Assembly (NCBI GenBank): GCA_009760855.2
Contig: WPIO01000052.1
Span: 436,001 to 500,000, forward strand
Reading direction: 5' to 3'
Length of the DNA: 64,000 nucleotides
Source: Cristatella mucedo
Lineage: Eukaryota; Bryozoa; Phylactolaemata; Cristatellidae
Part shown: piece after piece, positions 34,929 to 45,895 of the stretch
Layout: each line of letters begins with the position of its first letter
How positions within the stretch are numbered: the stretch's first letter is position 1
Made by a program: the position numbers and the translations under genes
The notes under the pieces: model-generated
Seen by the model: only the letters and a program-made list of their open reading frames with translations
Databases searched by the model: none
What the model was told of the DNA's origin: nothing

Positions 34929-35967
34929 TGATAAAAATAATATTAATAGATTTGTATTGCACCCTCTGAGAACTTAATTCCGTTTAGCAATTTAAAAACG
35001 CTGTAAAAGAAGCATCTCAGCGTGATTAGTGATCACGTGCATGGTGACAGCACACATTAGCACATAATGGTCAAAGCGACAGTACGCATTACCACATAAA
35101 GGTCAACTTGCACGGATCCCGCAAATGCTCTGGGGAACAGGTGCATTTTTACTTTCTCTTTACATGTCGTCAGGTCAGACGGGTGTCGTGACTTCAGTCA
35201 TGAGTGAGAATCAAGCTTTGGGAGCATACTAAAAAGAAGGCGCGGTCCGCAAAGAATGTGAGTTGATTGTTGGCACATCTAAAGGACTTGAGTGTGCAGA
35301 TCAGGTGGTCGATATCCAACCTGATTGGGAGGTAGTTGGAATAATTAGGCTTGAGCAAGAGAATGAAGGCACCTCATAGTGTGCAACAAAACCTTTAAGT
35401 CGATACGCTGTTTGATGTAGAGCCAGTGCTGGTCGGTGAGAAGTGGCATTGTGTGTTAGCTGCAATGCTTATACCAAGCAACATTGGCATCCAAGTTTTG
35501 CACCAACTCTAAGTGCATTATTACAATCACTGGAAAACCAGCAAACAGTGAGTTGCAGGAGTCGATAACGCATATCACAAATGCATGGACCAACTGGATG
35601 AAGTATCCCTGTCTAAGAAGGCCCAGATTTTTGCAATGTTATGTAGCTGAAAGTTGGCAGACTTGACTGTGGACCTGATGTGGTCGTCTAGTGAAAGATC
35701 ACTTTGGAATAGGACACCAAGATTGCGTGTTGGGACTAGAGGAGATATGCTGCATTAAACCAATTGTGAGGCATAGATTTTCTAATTTTTGTGTAATACT
35801 TGGTTTACCCATAACTATTATAAATTGGTTTCATTGTCATTCAATCTGTGAATGGCTATGGCCATCCAAGTGCAAATGTCATTAGAACATGCTCCAATGG
35901 AGCTAAGACAGGTCGAAGTGCTTAAAGCAAAGGAGGGCTCCTCTGATGACTGTTAAGAAAAGCTCGG
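34929..35967 (-). mobile_element. LINE family A, old copy
   Basis: The plus strand starts ATAAAAATAATATTAATAG, then TTGCACCCTCTGAGAACTTA. It runs colinear with the family through the thumb and the LNDDKTN-type block and stops near 35,967. It is highly diverged, with no intact frame. Confidence 0.65.
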
Positions 35968-37732
35968 CATCGTTGTGTTAGCTTGAACCCAATGTTGTTC
36001 GAAGGCATCTCTGGACAAGTTTTAATATGCTGAATGCACGTTCGGCCTTGGCGGTTTACACCTGCAGTGTCGTTATAAGACGGACTTTTTTGTATATTAG
36101 GTCATATGCCGCGTCGGCTCTACCAGACTGTGTCAGAATGACGGCACGATCGGCATACTTACCTAGAAATTCTTCAGTGCGAGTCCGAATCTATTTCCCT
36201 ACGACAATTGTGAGGCTACTGCTCTTGAGGGTCGTTTATATTACGAAGAATAAAGCTGCTAGTGGCTACTGCTTCTGTCGTTCCGTGGCTACTGCTACAT
36301 GCTCTCTGGAGAGTCTCAAACTTTATGAACCCACCAACATTTGCCTTTTGTCTTCTGTGATGTTAGCAAGTTTATCTGTCTTAGCTGATTTAGCAGCCCC
36401 GTTTGTATAGCGGCAGAAGAGCCAAAATGGTGATCCCTGCCGCATACAGTTGGCAATAAAGGATCGCCCACCTGCAGGATTCAAAACCACAACCTCGTTC
36501 GGGACTAGACTTTTAACCAAGCAATCATCTGACCCCCACCCTTACCCATGGTCTGCCGGAGAGAGTGACATTTTGGAATGGTGTGCGCTTAAACTATATA
36601 CCATATCTAGGGTTCGAAATGACTGCTTATTGTCGGCCTCATAGCAGAGTGGTTATTCCTATACGATTTTTAATTAAACGAATCCAGGAGTTTCGGTATA
36701 ACAAGCCTCTTCCATATGCCTCCGATCGCTAGCACCCCAACACTAAAGACGGACCTCTACTGAATCGCACGATACACTCTGCTAGTAGAGACACGAATGC
36801 ACAGTCGAAGTTGTACTTAGTAGTTCGTAGCCACAGGCTCAGTCTCGCTTTCGCTCGATGCACAGTCTCAGGTTTGAGTTATGCTGTTTAGGTGTTGTTT
36901 GGTTCACGCACGGCACAGAACGCCAGCCAATGACCAACATCATCACTTTCATGAACGATGCAGGGAGCAAAAAAAAGGGGGAAGCATGATTTCCTTCGCC
37001 CCCTTTTCCCACTTGAGTCCCTCTCCTCGACCAAGGCTGTGCACTGGCCGACCCCGATGACTAATCCAAGGTGGACCACAGCTGTGCATCGGCTGACTCT
37101 GGTGGTGAATCCACCATCTGTTCACCAGCAGGTTACCGGCCTGTGTTCATGCCACATTAGAGGTGGACCACAGTTGTGCACCATCTCCTCTTGATGATGC
37201 TCCCAACAGCTGTTCGCCAGCGATTTAGCAGAGGAGCAGTACAGGCCTGCATGTAATCAAACTATAAATTGCTGAAGTTCCAAAACTTGCCCATGACCTT
37301 GCTCTCTCTCTCCCGAATGAGCTTTCAAACTATGACGCGATTTTTATTCTATAGCCCTCAACTGTTGGTGGCCATTCTTGTGTTTAACTATCTCATTAAT
37401 TGACCTGAAACCATCGGCTGATGATATTCTTTGCCTGCCAACCTAGCGTACTGGCTAATTTAGCCTAGTGGTCGGCTTACTCTCCAGTTCTTGCCGCCTC
37501 GTGTAGTGTACCCACCCATGTGATTGCTTCTGCTCTAGGTTATTCCTACCCATAATTAGTGCTTGCTTTTGGATTGACCGCATTGCTAGCTTCGACTTAA
37601 TTAATGGGTCCCAGAGGATCTTTGTGGCTAGAATAGAGGCTAAGCGCCCTCCTTGATCATGGCTATGGGTGAGAGCTGAACATTTGCAGAGTAGGGGCGA
37701 CTGCCCCCAGCGCCCCCTTGGCTCCACCACTG
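35968..37732 (-). mobile_element. hAT DNA-transposon relic (tentative)
   Basis: The minus strand at about 35,975-36,050 encodes TAKAERAFSILKLVQRCLRT, matching the C-terminal dimerisation motif of hAT transposases (..AERxFSxLKxIKxxLR). About 1.7 kb away, the minus strand starts CAGTGGTGGAGCCAAGGGGG and continues GCGCTGGGGGCAGTCGCCCC, a G-rich end typical of hAT terminal repeats. The matching left end is not found and may have been lost to the adjoining LINE. The interior is degenerate and holds a SINE-1 relic. Confidence 0.45.
36381..36531 (-). mobile_element. SINE-1, diverged copy
   Basis: On the plus strand, TTAGCTGATTTAGCAGCCCC, GTATAGCGGCAGAAGAGCC, then GATCGCCCACCTGCAGGATTC match the SINE-1 complement. 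The tRNA-like head is degraded. Confidence 0.6.
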
Positions 37733-38165
37733 TTGCATGTCTTTTCGTCATTGGGAGTTTAACCCACAGCTTCAGGCACCAGGGGCTGAAGTCCTAAAAA
37801 CTCACCCATATTTCTGCATCCACACACTCCGTGCGAAAAATCCTCTTAGCACGGCTGAAGCTGCTTTAGCTGTAAATGTGTGGGGTAATTAGAGGGTTGT
37901 CTACGATTTCAGGCATATTAAAGTGATGTGCAGCATGTGAAAATATTTATTGACCGCCTAGAAACAGAGACTTAAACCGTTAGCTTGTATGCCTTTAGTG
38001 TGACATTGTCCTATTGGATTCCCTATAACCTTTATGACTGGTATTTTGAAATTAATTTCTTGTAGAAATGCTTGAATTTTCTAGCCAATGTAGCTGCCTT
38101 GGGTGAACTGGTTGAGCCTTATTTTAATTTTTAGGCTTGTGAAGATTGTTAATTTATTTCATTAG

Positions 38166-38363
38166 GGTGTTTTAAAGAAACCCTTAACTGATGAAGAAGT
38201 TGCAACAAAACGACGCATGCTGAATGCTACTGGTGTGCTTGGCCCAACGAACGACAGCGATGATGACTACAAGAATAGAAGCCTGGGTGAATACAGCGAT
38301 CAAGCTGATACTAAGAGAAAATTACTCCCGGTTAACATCAGTGGCATCAGATCGATACCAGGT
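38166..38363 (+). CDS. Host WD40 gene, exon 11
   Basis: The acceptor TTCATTAG ends at 38165 and the exon enters in phase 0. The peptide KKPLTDEEVATKRRMLNATG is followed by an acidic, hydrophilic linker (..TNDSDDDYKNRSLGEYSD..), so this is the tail after the propeller. The paralogous exon at 58,779 reads FKPTSPEELEIRRKTLVGAG. Two overlapping donors exist, after 38,361 and after 38,363. I prefer 38,363 because it leaves phase 0 and keeps exon 12 open, whereas 38,361 would give an immediate stop there. Confidence 0.65.
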
Positions 38364-38745
38364 GTGTATGATACTGCTTGATACTGAAATGTTGCATTTA
38401 TATTGCGACATATTAGCACTAGTTATATGTGCATACCATTTGAGGTAGTTGGTTACAGGCATAATAATGTCATCTGCTACAAAAAAGTGAGATTACCGTC
38501 AGTCGAACACTGCGGTGTGATAATTGGTTGCCTGCTAATGCCCTGGCATGGCTTGCTGAAGTGACTGTTCCATCACGCTGGACGGTTTTAGGGGCAGGTT
38601 CAATTTTTTCTTTCTTTGCCAATTGATTTAAAGATAAATAATGTAGCTGGATCATTCTGTTTCTCCGATCCTGACTTCTAAGCTAGAGCTTTACCTCCCT
38701 TGTTTTCTGTGCCTTAATAACAATCTTGTGCGTCTTTATCATTAG

Positions 38746-38791
38746 AATGATGCTAGTAAGGAGATCGGTGCTTTCCACTTCGCCGGTTCAG
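38746..38791 (+). CDS. Host WD40 gene, exon 12 (46-nt micro-exon)
   Basis: The acceptor TTTATCATTAG ends at 38745 and the donor is CAG|GTATGC. The peptide is NDASKEIGAFHFAGS. It matches HDDINEFHLGAG at the end of the paralogous exon 58,779-58,956, which also stops at CAG|GTATGG. In the paralog, the equivalents of exons 11 and 12 are one continuous exon. Exit is phase 1 in both. The following exon was not found. Confidence 0.55.
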
Positions 38792-38964
38792 GTATGCCAA
38801 GATGAAGCTAGAAAACTCCTAAAGGGCCGGTCAGCACTTCTGTCTATGTGAAGAGAGTGCAGGCTGCAGAAATTCAATGGCCACCCTTCCAAAACTCTTA
38901 TTAACTTTAAACCTGTTTAGGTTTTTTATACTATCCATGTTCAAAATTAATTATTTGAGTGCTC
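38792..38964. other. Downstream sequence, nothing recognised
   Basis: Unannotated spacer before the next LINE cluster. The terminal exon of the first gene copy is not identified between here and 44,900. Confidence 0.3.
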
Positions 38965-40270
38965 GTTGCAACAATAATAATAATGTGTGGTACTGCAGCC
39001 TCAGACAACCTAACCTCTTTCTGCGCACATGATATGTGCTGAAAAGGAAGAATGATCGAATGTTTAGTAGTAGCGTGCTCAATGACGAAAAGCATAATAT
39101 GGTTAGAGGTGACATGCATAGAGTCAGCATGCACACATGATTAGTGGCAGTATGTATAGTGTCAGCATGCGTAAGCACACAAAGGACAAACCTTAAATCC
39201 TTTGGAGACCGTGCATTTAGCTCGTATGCTCCCACAGCCTGGAACTCCCTCCCGACCTGCATCAGAACATCCCCTGACCTGACCACATTTAAAAGAAACT
39301 TAAAAACATACCTATTTAGGACAGCATTTAGTGGGTCCTTGTGATTCGTCCTCGATGTGCTTATGCGTGCTGACACTGTTCATGCTGCCACTAACCACAT
39401 TTGCATGCTGACCCAGTGCATGTAACCCCTAACCATGTCATTCATTTTGTTTGTTTTTCAAGCATGATTTTACTTACTATTCTATTGCGTATCACTTTGC
39501 AGCAAATGTAAAGCGCCTAGAAAGAGATTAAGTTCTCTGTGGGCGCTTTATCAAGTGCAATATTATTATTATTATTATTATTAAAGGACGAATCACATTA
39601 ATCCACTAAATGCTGTGATAAATATATGTGTTTTAGCTTCTTTTCAAACGTGGTCAAGTCAGCGGATGTCGTGCCGCCAGTTGGAAGTGAGCTCTGGGCT
39701 TTGGGAGCTTGGGTACTAAAGGCATGGTCTTTAGAGGATTTGAGGTATGCATGAGGTTACCTAAACGATTAGATTTAGAAAAGTAGGTGGTACGAAGCTG
39801 AGCCCGGTAGGGAATATATAATAGGTAAGCTGAAGCCAAATAGTAAAGGGACCTAAAAACGAGTGACAAATCTTGAAGTTAATACGTTGCTAGACTGGGA
39901 GCCAGTGCAGGTACAGGTGAGAAGGGTTGATGTAACAACTTCGACTCTCACGACAGACAAGCCTAGCTGCAGAGCTTTACACCAGCTGTAAGCGTCTGAG
40001 TGCACAGGCCGGTAGACCAGCAAGCAGTGAGCTGCAAAAGTGAAAACGCGATGTCACAAATGCATGGACTAATTTAGATGTGATATCCTTGTCTAAACAA
40101 GCCCATATTTTAGCAATGTTATAGAGTTGAAAGTATGCTGTGGAGCTGATGTGGTCGTCTAATGGAAGGTCACTTTTGAACAGGACACCTAGATTTCGTG
40201 CAGATTCAACAGGAGATATGCTGGCAGAACCGACTTTGAGCGTTCGCCTTTCCAATTTCTGAATCATAAT
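38965..40270 (-). mobile_element. LINE family A copy split by a nested insertion
   Basis: The minus-strand copy covers 38,965-39,185 and resumes at 39,585 (CACATTAATCCACTAAATGC), running to about 40,270 with the LNDD-proximal block lost. The peptide ACALRRLQLV, the thumb motifs and MIQKLERRTLKVGSASISPV are readable on the minus strand. It was interrupted by a younger family A copy. Confidence 0.75.
39186..39585 (+). mobile_element. LINE family A, nested young copy
   Basis: The plus-strand, 5'-truncated copy starts at ACCTTAAATCCTTTGGAGAC and encodes FGDRAFSSYAPTAWNSLPTC. It ends with the hairpin and seven or eight ATT units at 39,561-39,582. It is flanked by AAAGGAC at 39,181 and again at 39,583, a likely short target-site duplication within the older minus-strand copy. 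Confidence 0.8.
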
Positions 40271-40425
40271 TGGTGTGCATGTGCCTGCTCACACTGTGCG
40301 TGCTGCTTGGGGATGTTGCCACAAATCATTTGGTAATGCTTTTCACACAGCATATTTAAAGTTCCTAGAAATTTATTCATTTCTCTGAGGCCGCTATGCA
40401 AATGGATTAATATTATTGTATGTAA
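40270..40425 (+). mobile_element. LINE family A, 3' end in head-to-head position
   Basis: GTGCCTGCTCACACTGTGCG, then TAAAGTTCCTAGAAATTTA, TTCTCTGAGGCCGC and a TTAATATTATT tail form a diverged plus-strand 3' end. It abuts the truncated 5' end of the minus-strand copy at about 40,270. Confidence 0.6.
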
Positions 40426-40682
40426 TTAATTACTGGATCGACGAACGTGAAGCTTGGCACAAGTCACCGTGGCAATGTGTAAAATAAAAATATTTTGATG
40501 ATAACCTGCTATATTGACATAGTTGATGAATCCCACTGTACTGGATGACTTTCATGGGCAAAATATCCAAACAAACTTAAGCCCACATGCGATAATAGAC
40601 CTAACCAATTACGAAAGATAAAACGAGCAAGATATATAATTGTCACCACAGCCATCGATTCAAGTTTACTATGTATATATGT

Positions 40683-40832
40683 GCTGGTTTGGTCGAGCGT
40701 CCGAGTTGTTCTCCCATCCGAGGCAAAGTCCATGGCAAGTCGAGGTCATGGGCATGAGCCCCTGGCGTATGCGAAGCCTGAATAGATAGTAAGTTCGCTT
40801 AGGGTGCTATAATAATCATAATAATAATAATA
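40683..40832 (+). mobile_element. SINE-2 copy
   Basis: GAGGTCATGGGCATGAGCCCC (degenerate B box), GCGAAGCCTGAATAGATAGT, AAGTTCGCTTAGGGTGCTAT, then (AAT)n at 40,812-40,832. Confidence 0.6.
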
Positions 40833-40859
40833 CAGTTGTTTACTGCCCTCTAAGAAATG

Positions 40860-40860
<1 letters not shown>

Positions 40861-40920
<60 letters not shown>
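40861..40920. repeat. (CT)n microsatellite, 60 bp
   Basis: About 30 uninterrupted CT units, inserted within or grown from a LINE-A 3'-end fragment (CCCTCTAAGAAATGAA before and TTAGGCACTTTACAATG after). Confidence 0.95.
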
Positions 40921-40922
<2 letters not shown>

Positions 40923-41413
40923 AGGCACTTTACAATGTTGCAAATTCAGAATTTCCAAACGTCTGGTGGTAACATACGCAAGCATAAGACATTGTATAAG
41001 CGTACAAATAAATATATGCTGTACGAATGAATTATTTGGGTACTAAAATTCTAAGGGGCTAATCGCTCTACATGAAAGAGGTTCCTACGAAAATGAGGCA
41101 ATAAAAAAGGATTCAGGGATGTGTGACAGTGTTTCAGAAGATTGCACTACTGAGTCTGAATAAATGCAGATTTTTTAACATGAATAGATATAACCTGTTA
41201 TCCTTTCAAAAAATAAGAGATATCCTGCAAATAAGTTGTTATGACTCTTTTTCGAGCGATAATTACTGTAGGACCCAGGCTTATTGTCGCGAAAATTCGT
41301 TTAGAGTCTAGACCCCTTGACACATGGCTCGTACTGTATTGTATATTCACTGCATTCCACACCGGCCGTTTAGCTTCTTGGGGATTGATATACACCACCA
41401 AGGCTCTCTCAAG

Positions 41414-41577
41414 CCATGATGGCATACTAGGTAAGGCGGTTGCTTTCACGACCTCGGTCCCGAGGTCGTGGGTTCGAATCCTGCGGTGGGTGGTTCTTTA
41501 TCGCCACTGCAAGCAGTGGTGACAGCCGTAAAGGCTCTTCTGTCGCTATATAAAAAGAGGCTGTTTAATCAGCTAGG
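41414..41577 (+). mobile_element. SINE-1, full copy
   Basis: TGATGGCATACTAGGTAAGG (A box), a perfect variable-arm palindrome ACGACCTCGGTCCCGAGGTCGT, and GGTTCGAATCC (perfect B box). The body and GGCTGTTTAATCAGCTAGG end follow, then a TTTATTTATTTAATAAA tail. This is the best-preserved plus-strand copy. Confidence 0.85.
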
Positions 41578-44500
41578 ATTTATTTATTTAATAAAGGGTC
41601 GATAGATGTCATTTAAAAAATGCATTCGGAATGTGAATATTCACGATTGGCTAGGGCTTTTTTTAACGCTAAAAACGTGAGGTGAGGTGCTGATCGTTTT
41701 TTGATTAAAAAAATCTATAAACCGTCTCTCCTATTCGTATCGACTTTTTTATTGCTAATTCAGATTGTTTGAAAATGCAATTTTGTCTGCAGAACTAACG
41801 TTAATTGTGTCAGTCTCCTCTTCATAGATGAAGATTCGACAAAAAGAGACGAAGCTTACGTACAATGCATTATTTCATCAACATGGAAATTAATCCAACC
41901 AAACGTTAACATCAGAGAGCAGTGTTGATTTAGTCGGACCTTGTGACGTTACACTTACGATTTGATGATCAGTCTGAGATTCTCAAGCTCCTTGCTCATA
42001 TTCTGCATGCTCATAAGGAGGTATTTCTATAATTAGGATATTCGTTTCACCATTTGTGGCATTCGCGTCCTTGAGAGCCACGGCGTTCCCAAGCTCGTTG
42101 CTAAGATTTAACATGGTCAAACGTGGCATCTTTATAATTGTCTGTGATTTTTCCATTTGTGACATTTCCGTCCTTGTGTCCCATTGCGAACTTTGATTCA
42201 ATAAAAAACATTCCCATCAGCAATAAAATCTAGTTTCCGCATGATCACCCTACAATTCATCATTCGCTTTTGGTTCCTTAATCTGAAAACAATGCATACG
42301 ATCAAGCGGTGGAGAGTATATATGCTTTAGCACCGTTGTGATAGCCGGATTTGTCTCTAATGCCGTTTCAGATGGTAAATGCGAAAACATAGATTCCTGG
42401 TTGAAGTTACGTTACAGCTGTTTGCCTGATGTGGTTTAAAAGAGCGACTGTCTTGCAGACACTGAGTCATTTTTTTCGGTGGTCTCTTTTTTCAATTGGA
42501 CGAAGAAGTAAGGAAACTGCTCATCCTAAGCCATTCTAAACCAATAGCAAAAGCAGAGATTTGGCCCAAGTTTGCCGAAAGTACGGCAGCGAAGCTATGG
42601 CATACTGTTTGCAGTGTTGAATTATAGCGGTGAAGCTATCGCTTAGTGCCAGCAGTATAGCGGTCAAGCTATCGCCTAATGTTTTTTATCCAAGAACCCA
42701 AGCCATTACCTAGTGTTGGCAGTGAGGATATCTTCTTTGACGATCTCTTGAAATTAGCTCACCTTATAGGACTAGGGGTTACTTACCGATAGCTAGCTAA
42801 GGATCTAACCAGTTTTCTCCATCGAGGCTAAACTTCTATGGTCCAGTCCGTCAGGCCTTCAATAAAATACTGTCGCGGCCCGTATTTCCTACCATAACCC
42901 TCTATCACCACCTTTCAATGACCTAGAAAAGCGTTCCAACTGGGGCTTTAAAAATAGTCGATTTTCACTATTCGGCCGAGTGCGAATAATCGACCAACTA
43001 TTCGTCTAAATACGACTTGTGTACAGAACAGGTCGATCTACAAAACTTAAATTCAAAATGCATGCAAAAGCTGCATTTCAGTAAACTTGATGCGAAAACT
43101 AAAAGTAATCAGTTAATCGTTTGCAACGTTTTCACTCTTTGCCAGAATGGGTAAACTAGGCATGCGAATCTACAATATAATCACGTGACCACTGTTTTTA
43201 GTCTTCCTTACCTTTGCTATTCGGCCGACAACCGAATAACTAGTTGACCACCACTGCATAACAGTCGCTTCGGCGGTGGTGGTTATTTGGATTCTCATGG
43301 AGACATGAGCGAGGGCGGACGTGAGCGATAAATGAGACTCAATCTTTTCTCTCTCAAAGCATACCTATACGAGCTGGCTGACTCACCACAGATGGGGCAG
43401 TACAGATGTGGCTGGCAACATCCTTACATCAAGGGCCGGATGCTGCCAATGAATGAGTCAATTGGTCAACCAACTTCTGCAGGCTGGGGCATACATTAGT
43501 GGTCGAATGCTGCTGCACTACTTAAGATAGCAGAAGCAGCAGGCGCTTGCAACTCCACTATTCAGCTCCAAAGCGAATATGAAGTGAATTTTAGGTACAG
43601 CACTAATTCCAAAGCATTTGCTGACATGAATAGTTCGGTGTTTTCTCTTTATCAAAACTGTAATGTCTGCCAACCGGCTCACGTATTCGGATTCGGGAAC
43701 TGACCCGCATAATTTTCCAGGATTTTAATCGTACCAAGGTTTCAGACCAAGGCAGCGGGAAAGGATGTGCCATATATTGGCAGAACAATAACTGCTATCC
43801 GCAAAAATAATTGTGGTTGTACTCTCATAGTTAAGGGGTTCAGCTGCCAAGCTAACTGATCGTCCAAGAAGGCACAAATTGCTTATCAATACAGTAACCG
43901 ATCTAGAATGTTCGAGTGGAAGCATGACTGATCAGAGAGAATTTAGAATTTACTCGGTTCTTTGACTGGGGCTTTTGTGTTCGCCTGTGGCTTCAGCTGT
44001 AATTAGCGAATCGTCTGACACTAATGCACATGCCTCGGCTGTGGCCAATAGTTAAGCCATTGAAGCAGTGCAGCGTCGGGCCACTAATACAGGTACTATT
44101 TCCTGTCATCTGCTACGATTGATCGAGCTCTCGTATATGTCATTGAGGGTAATCAAGCAAAGTCTCGTTTACCGCGCACGAGCACCCTCTGTGTCTCCGT
44201 GAAACTTCCACTAAAACAGCCGCCGCTGGAGACTCAGCCACACATCAGGGCCAGCGGCTCTTTGAAAGGGGGAGCAAGACTGTATTGTCGGATTGAAAGA
44301 TTGAGGTCTTAGGAAACTTCCTACATGGCTACCGCCAGACTCAAAAGCACTGAGTCAGACAGACTCCTTTTTCTTGCATCTATGTCTTAATGCTGTTGTT
44401 TTTCACCGTTGACCCGATTTAACTGGCTGTTTCAAAATAAAAAATTGGCATATTAACTTAAGTTGACTTACGTAGGAAAAGACGAAGTTATTGTTACTCC

Positions 44501-44900
44501 ACCCATTTGAAAGCTAGTGAAGATTATGTCAGAATCCTAAGAAAAGTAGAGGAAGTAAGTAAGCTTGGAAATAGTGGTAGTGTCGTTTCAAATGAAATCC
44601 AAATAGGAACATCGTATTGCCCGTTTCAGTAGCCCATTTCCCGCATATTTGCAGTAGATTCAAGTGTAGTACTGTGGATTTTGACAAGGGCCAGCGCCTT
44701 TGCAGCCTATTTTCATGAAAGTTCTTTAGTGTAGTGGCATGAAATTTGATGGTTTCATATTGACCTACACACATTGAGTGCACTAAAATATACACTCCAA
44801 AGTAGAGCTTCGAACCCCTATGTCTGATCGATTTTCACTTGCAGTTGATCGCAGGAATTTGTTGAACCCCAGTCATTGTAACGAGCAAGTGCCCATCCTA
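41578..44900. other. Mostly unassigned; low-confidence repeat traces
   Basis: No gene is supported. A minus-strand frame at 41,983-42,201 has a tail-fibre-like NLSNELGNAVALKDAN stretch. Two TATAGCGGT(G/C)AAGCTATCGC units lie at 42,626 and 42,656. At 42,945-43,255 the motif CTATTCGGCCGA occurs near each end, flanking AATAATCGACCAACTATTCG-like sequence, possibly a small non-autonomous DNA transposon. Confidence 0.35.
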
Positions 44901-44923
44901 TAACTGGCTGGCAATTTCTTCAG

Positions 44924-45595
44924 GTGGCTATTAATAGGATCCAAACCCACAAATTATGGCTTCGGTTTCAATTAATTTGTTCAACTCATAAACCGCTAAT
45001 AATCTCAAGAACTTCACAATCTAACCTAGCAGTACATTCGAACTCAAAACAAACAATCACTATAAGGCCTGATAATTACTCTGCCGTGCCTGATGATGTG
45101 AACATTGGAATAGCAGACACGATAAATAATTCTATAACTCAAGCGGGTTCAATTGCTGACAAGCTTGAGTTAGGAGTCGATACAGCGACTTCTAACTCTT
45201 GTATCAAGATGCCTTTTGGTTGGACATTTCTTGCCGGAAAATCTACTATTTCTTCTTTGTTAGAATTTACTGGCTCTGCGTACACAACAGATCCAAACTT
45301 CGAAACAATGCATCCGGATTTGACAGACAAAGTAACATGTACGCCAAATGTAAAGTATGTTTCTGAGCAAGAAATTGTTCATTCTGGTTCGAACTTTATA
45401 CTAGTGCATTGCAACATGGTAGCGAGTAGGTCAAGTAACGTCAATCGCAGGCCAACACAGTTACTAAGGAGTTTTCCTTTAAATTTTTCCCCTTGGGAGC
45501 AAATGGTTTCTGAACCAAATACTATTGACTACCGTAACATTTCTGATGAAACTGATTCGGAAATTATAGTTAGTATTACAAACTCAGATCTATAA
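44924..45595 (+). CDS. Virus-like island, ORF a: small beta-rich protein
   Basis: An uninterrupted 223-codon frame. The first ~25 residues look unrelated and the true start is unclear. The rest is Asn/Ser/Thr-rich with regular beta-strand spacing. Its C-terminal half (..NFILVHCNMVASR.., ..LLRSFPLNF.., ..YRNISDETDSEIIVSI..) follows a pattern I associate with small capsid-associated beta-sandwich proteins of Polinton-type elements. I cannot name the family with certainty. It lacks introns and codon use is AT-rich, unlike the host exons. It is the first frame of a colinear plus-strand run. Confidence 0.5.
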   Translation: MAINRIQTHKLWLRFQLICSTHKPLIISRTSQSNLAVHSNSKQTITIRPDNYSAVPDDVNIGIADTINNSITQAGSIADKLELGVDTATSNSCIKMPFGWTFLAGKSTISSLLEFTGSAYTTDPNFETMHPDLTDKVTCTPNVKYVSEQEIVHSGSNFILVHCNMVASRSSNVNRRPTQLLRSFPLNFSPWEQMVSEPNTIDYRNISDETDSEIIVSITNSDL

Positions 45596-45895
45596 AATAT
45601 TAGACTTTGGAGATTGGCAGTTTACAGTTTTGATAGAAATTGTTGAAGTTTAATATAAGAATGATGATAAGATTAATTGGGACAACGAGTTCAGATGCAA
45701 AAAACGTCGAGTCCTCCGATCATTCTAAGTGAGAAAGGCTTTAGCAAAGTTCTTTTGTGGAGAGTTTAATTTGTTTACACTAACAAGGTAACCCTGAATG
45801 CTGTTCAAGGCATGAATGATACACTGTGGTACAGAAGATTAATGCTTGATCAAGCGTTGGTTTCGATTAAAGTTCCTTGTGGTTAATATGATTCA

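Noticed and set aside
36027-36410. 127-codon plus-strand frame
   Set aside because: It is antisense to the hAT transposase signal and a SINE-1 relic, with no domain of its own.
41414-41577. Functional tRNA gene
   Set aside because: The tRNA-like head is followed by a SINE body repeated at 29,376 and 51,364; the variable arm is too long and the acceptor stem is not convincing.
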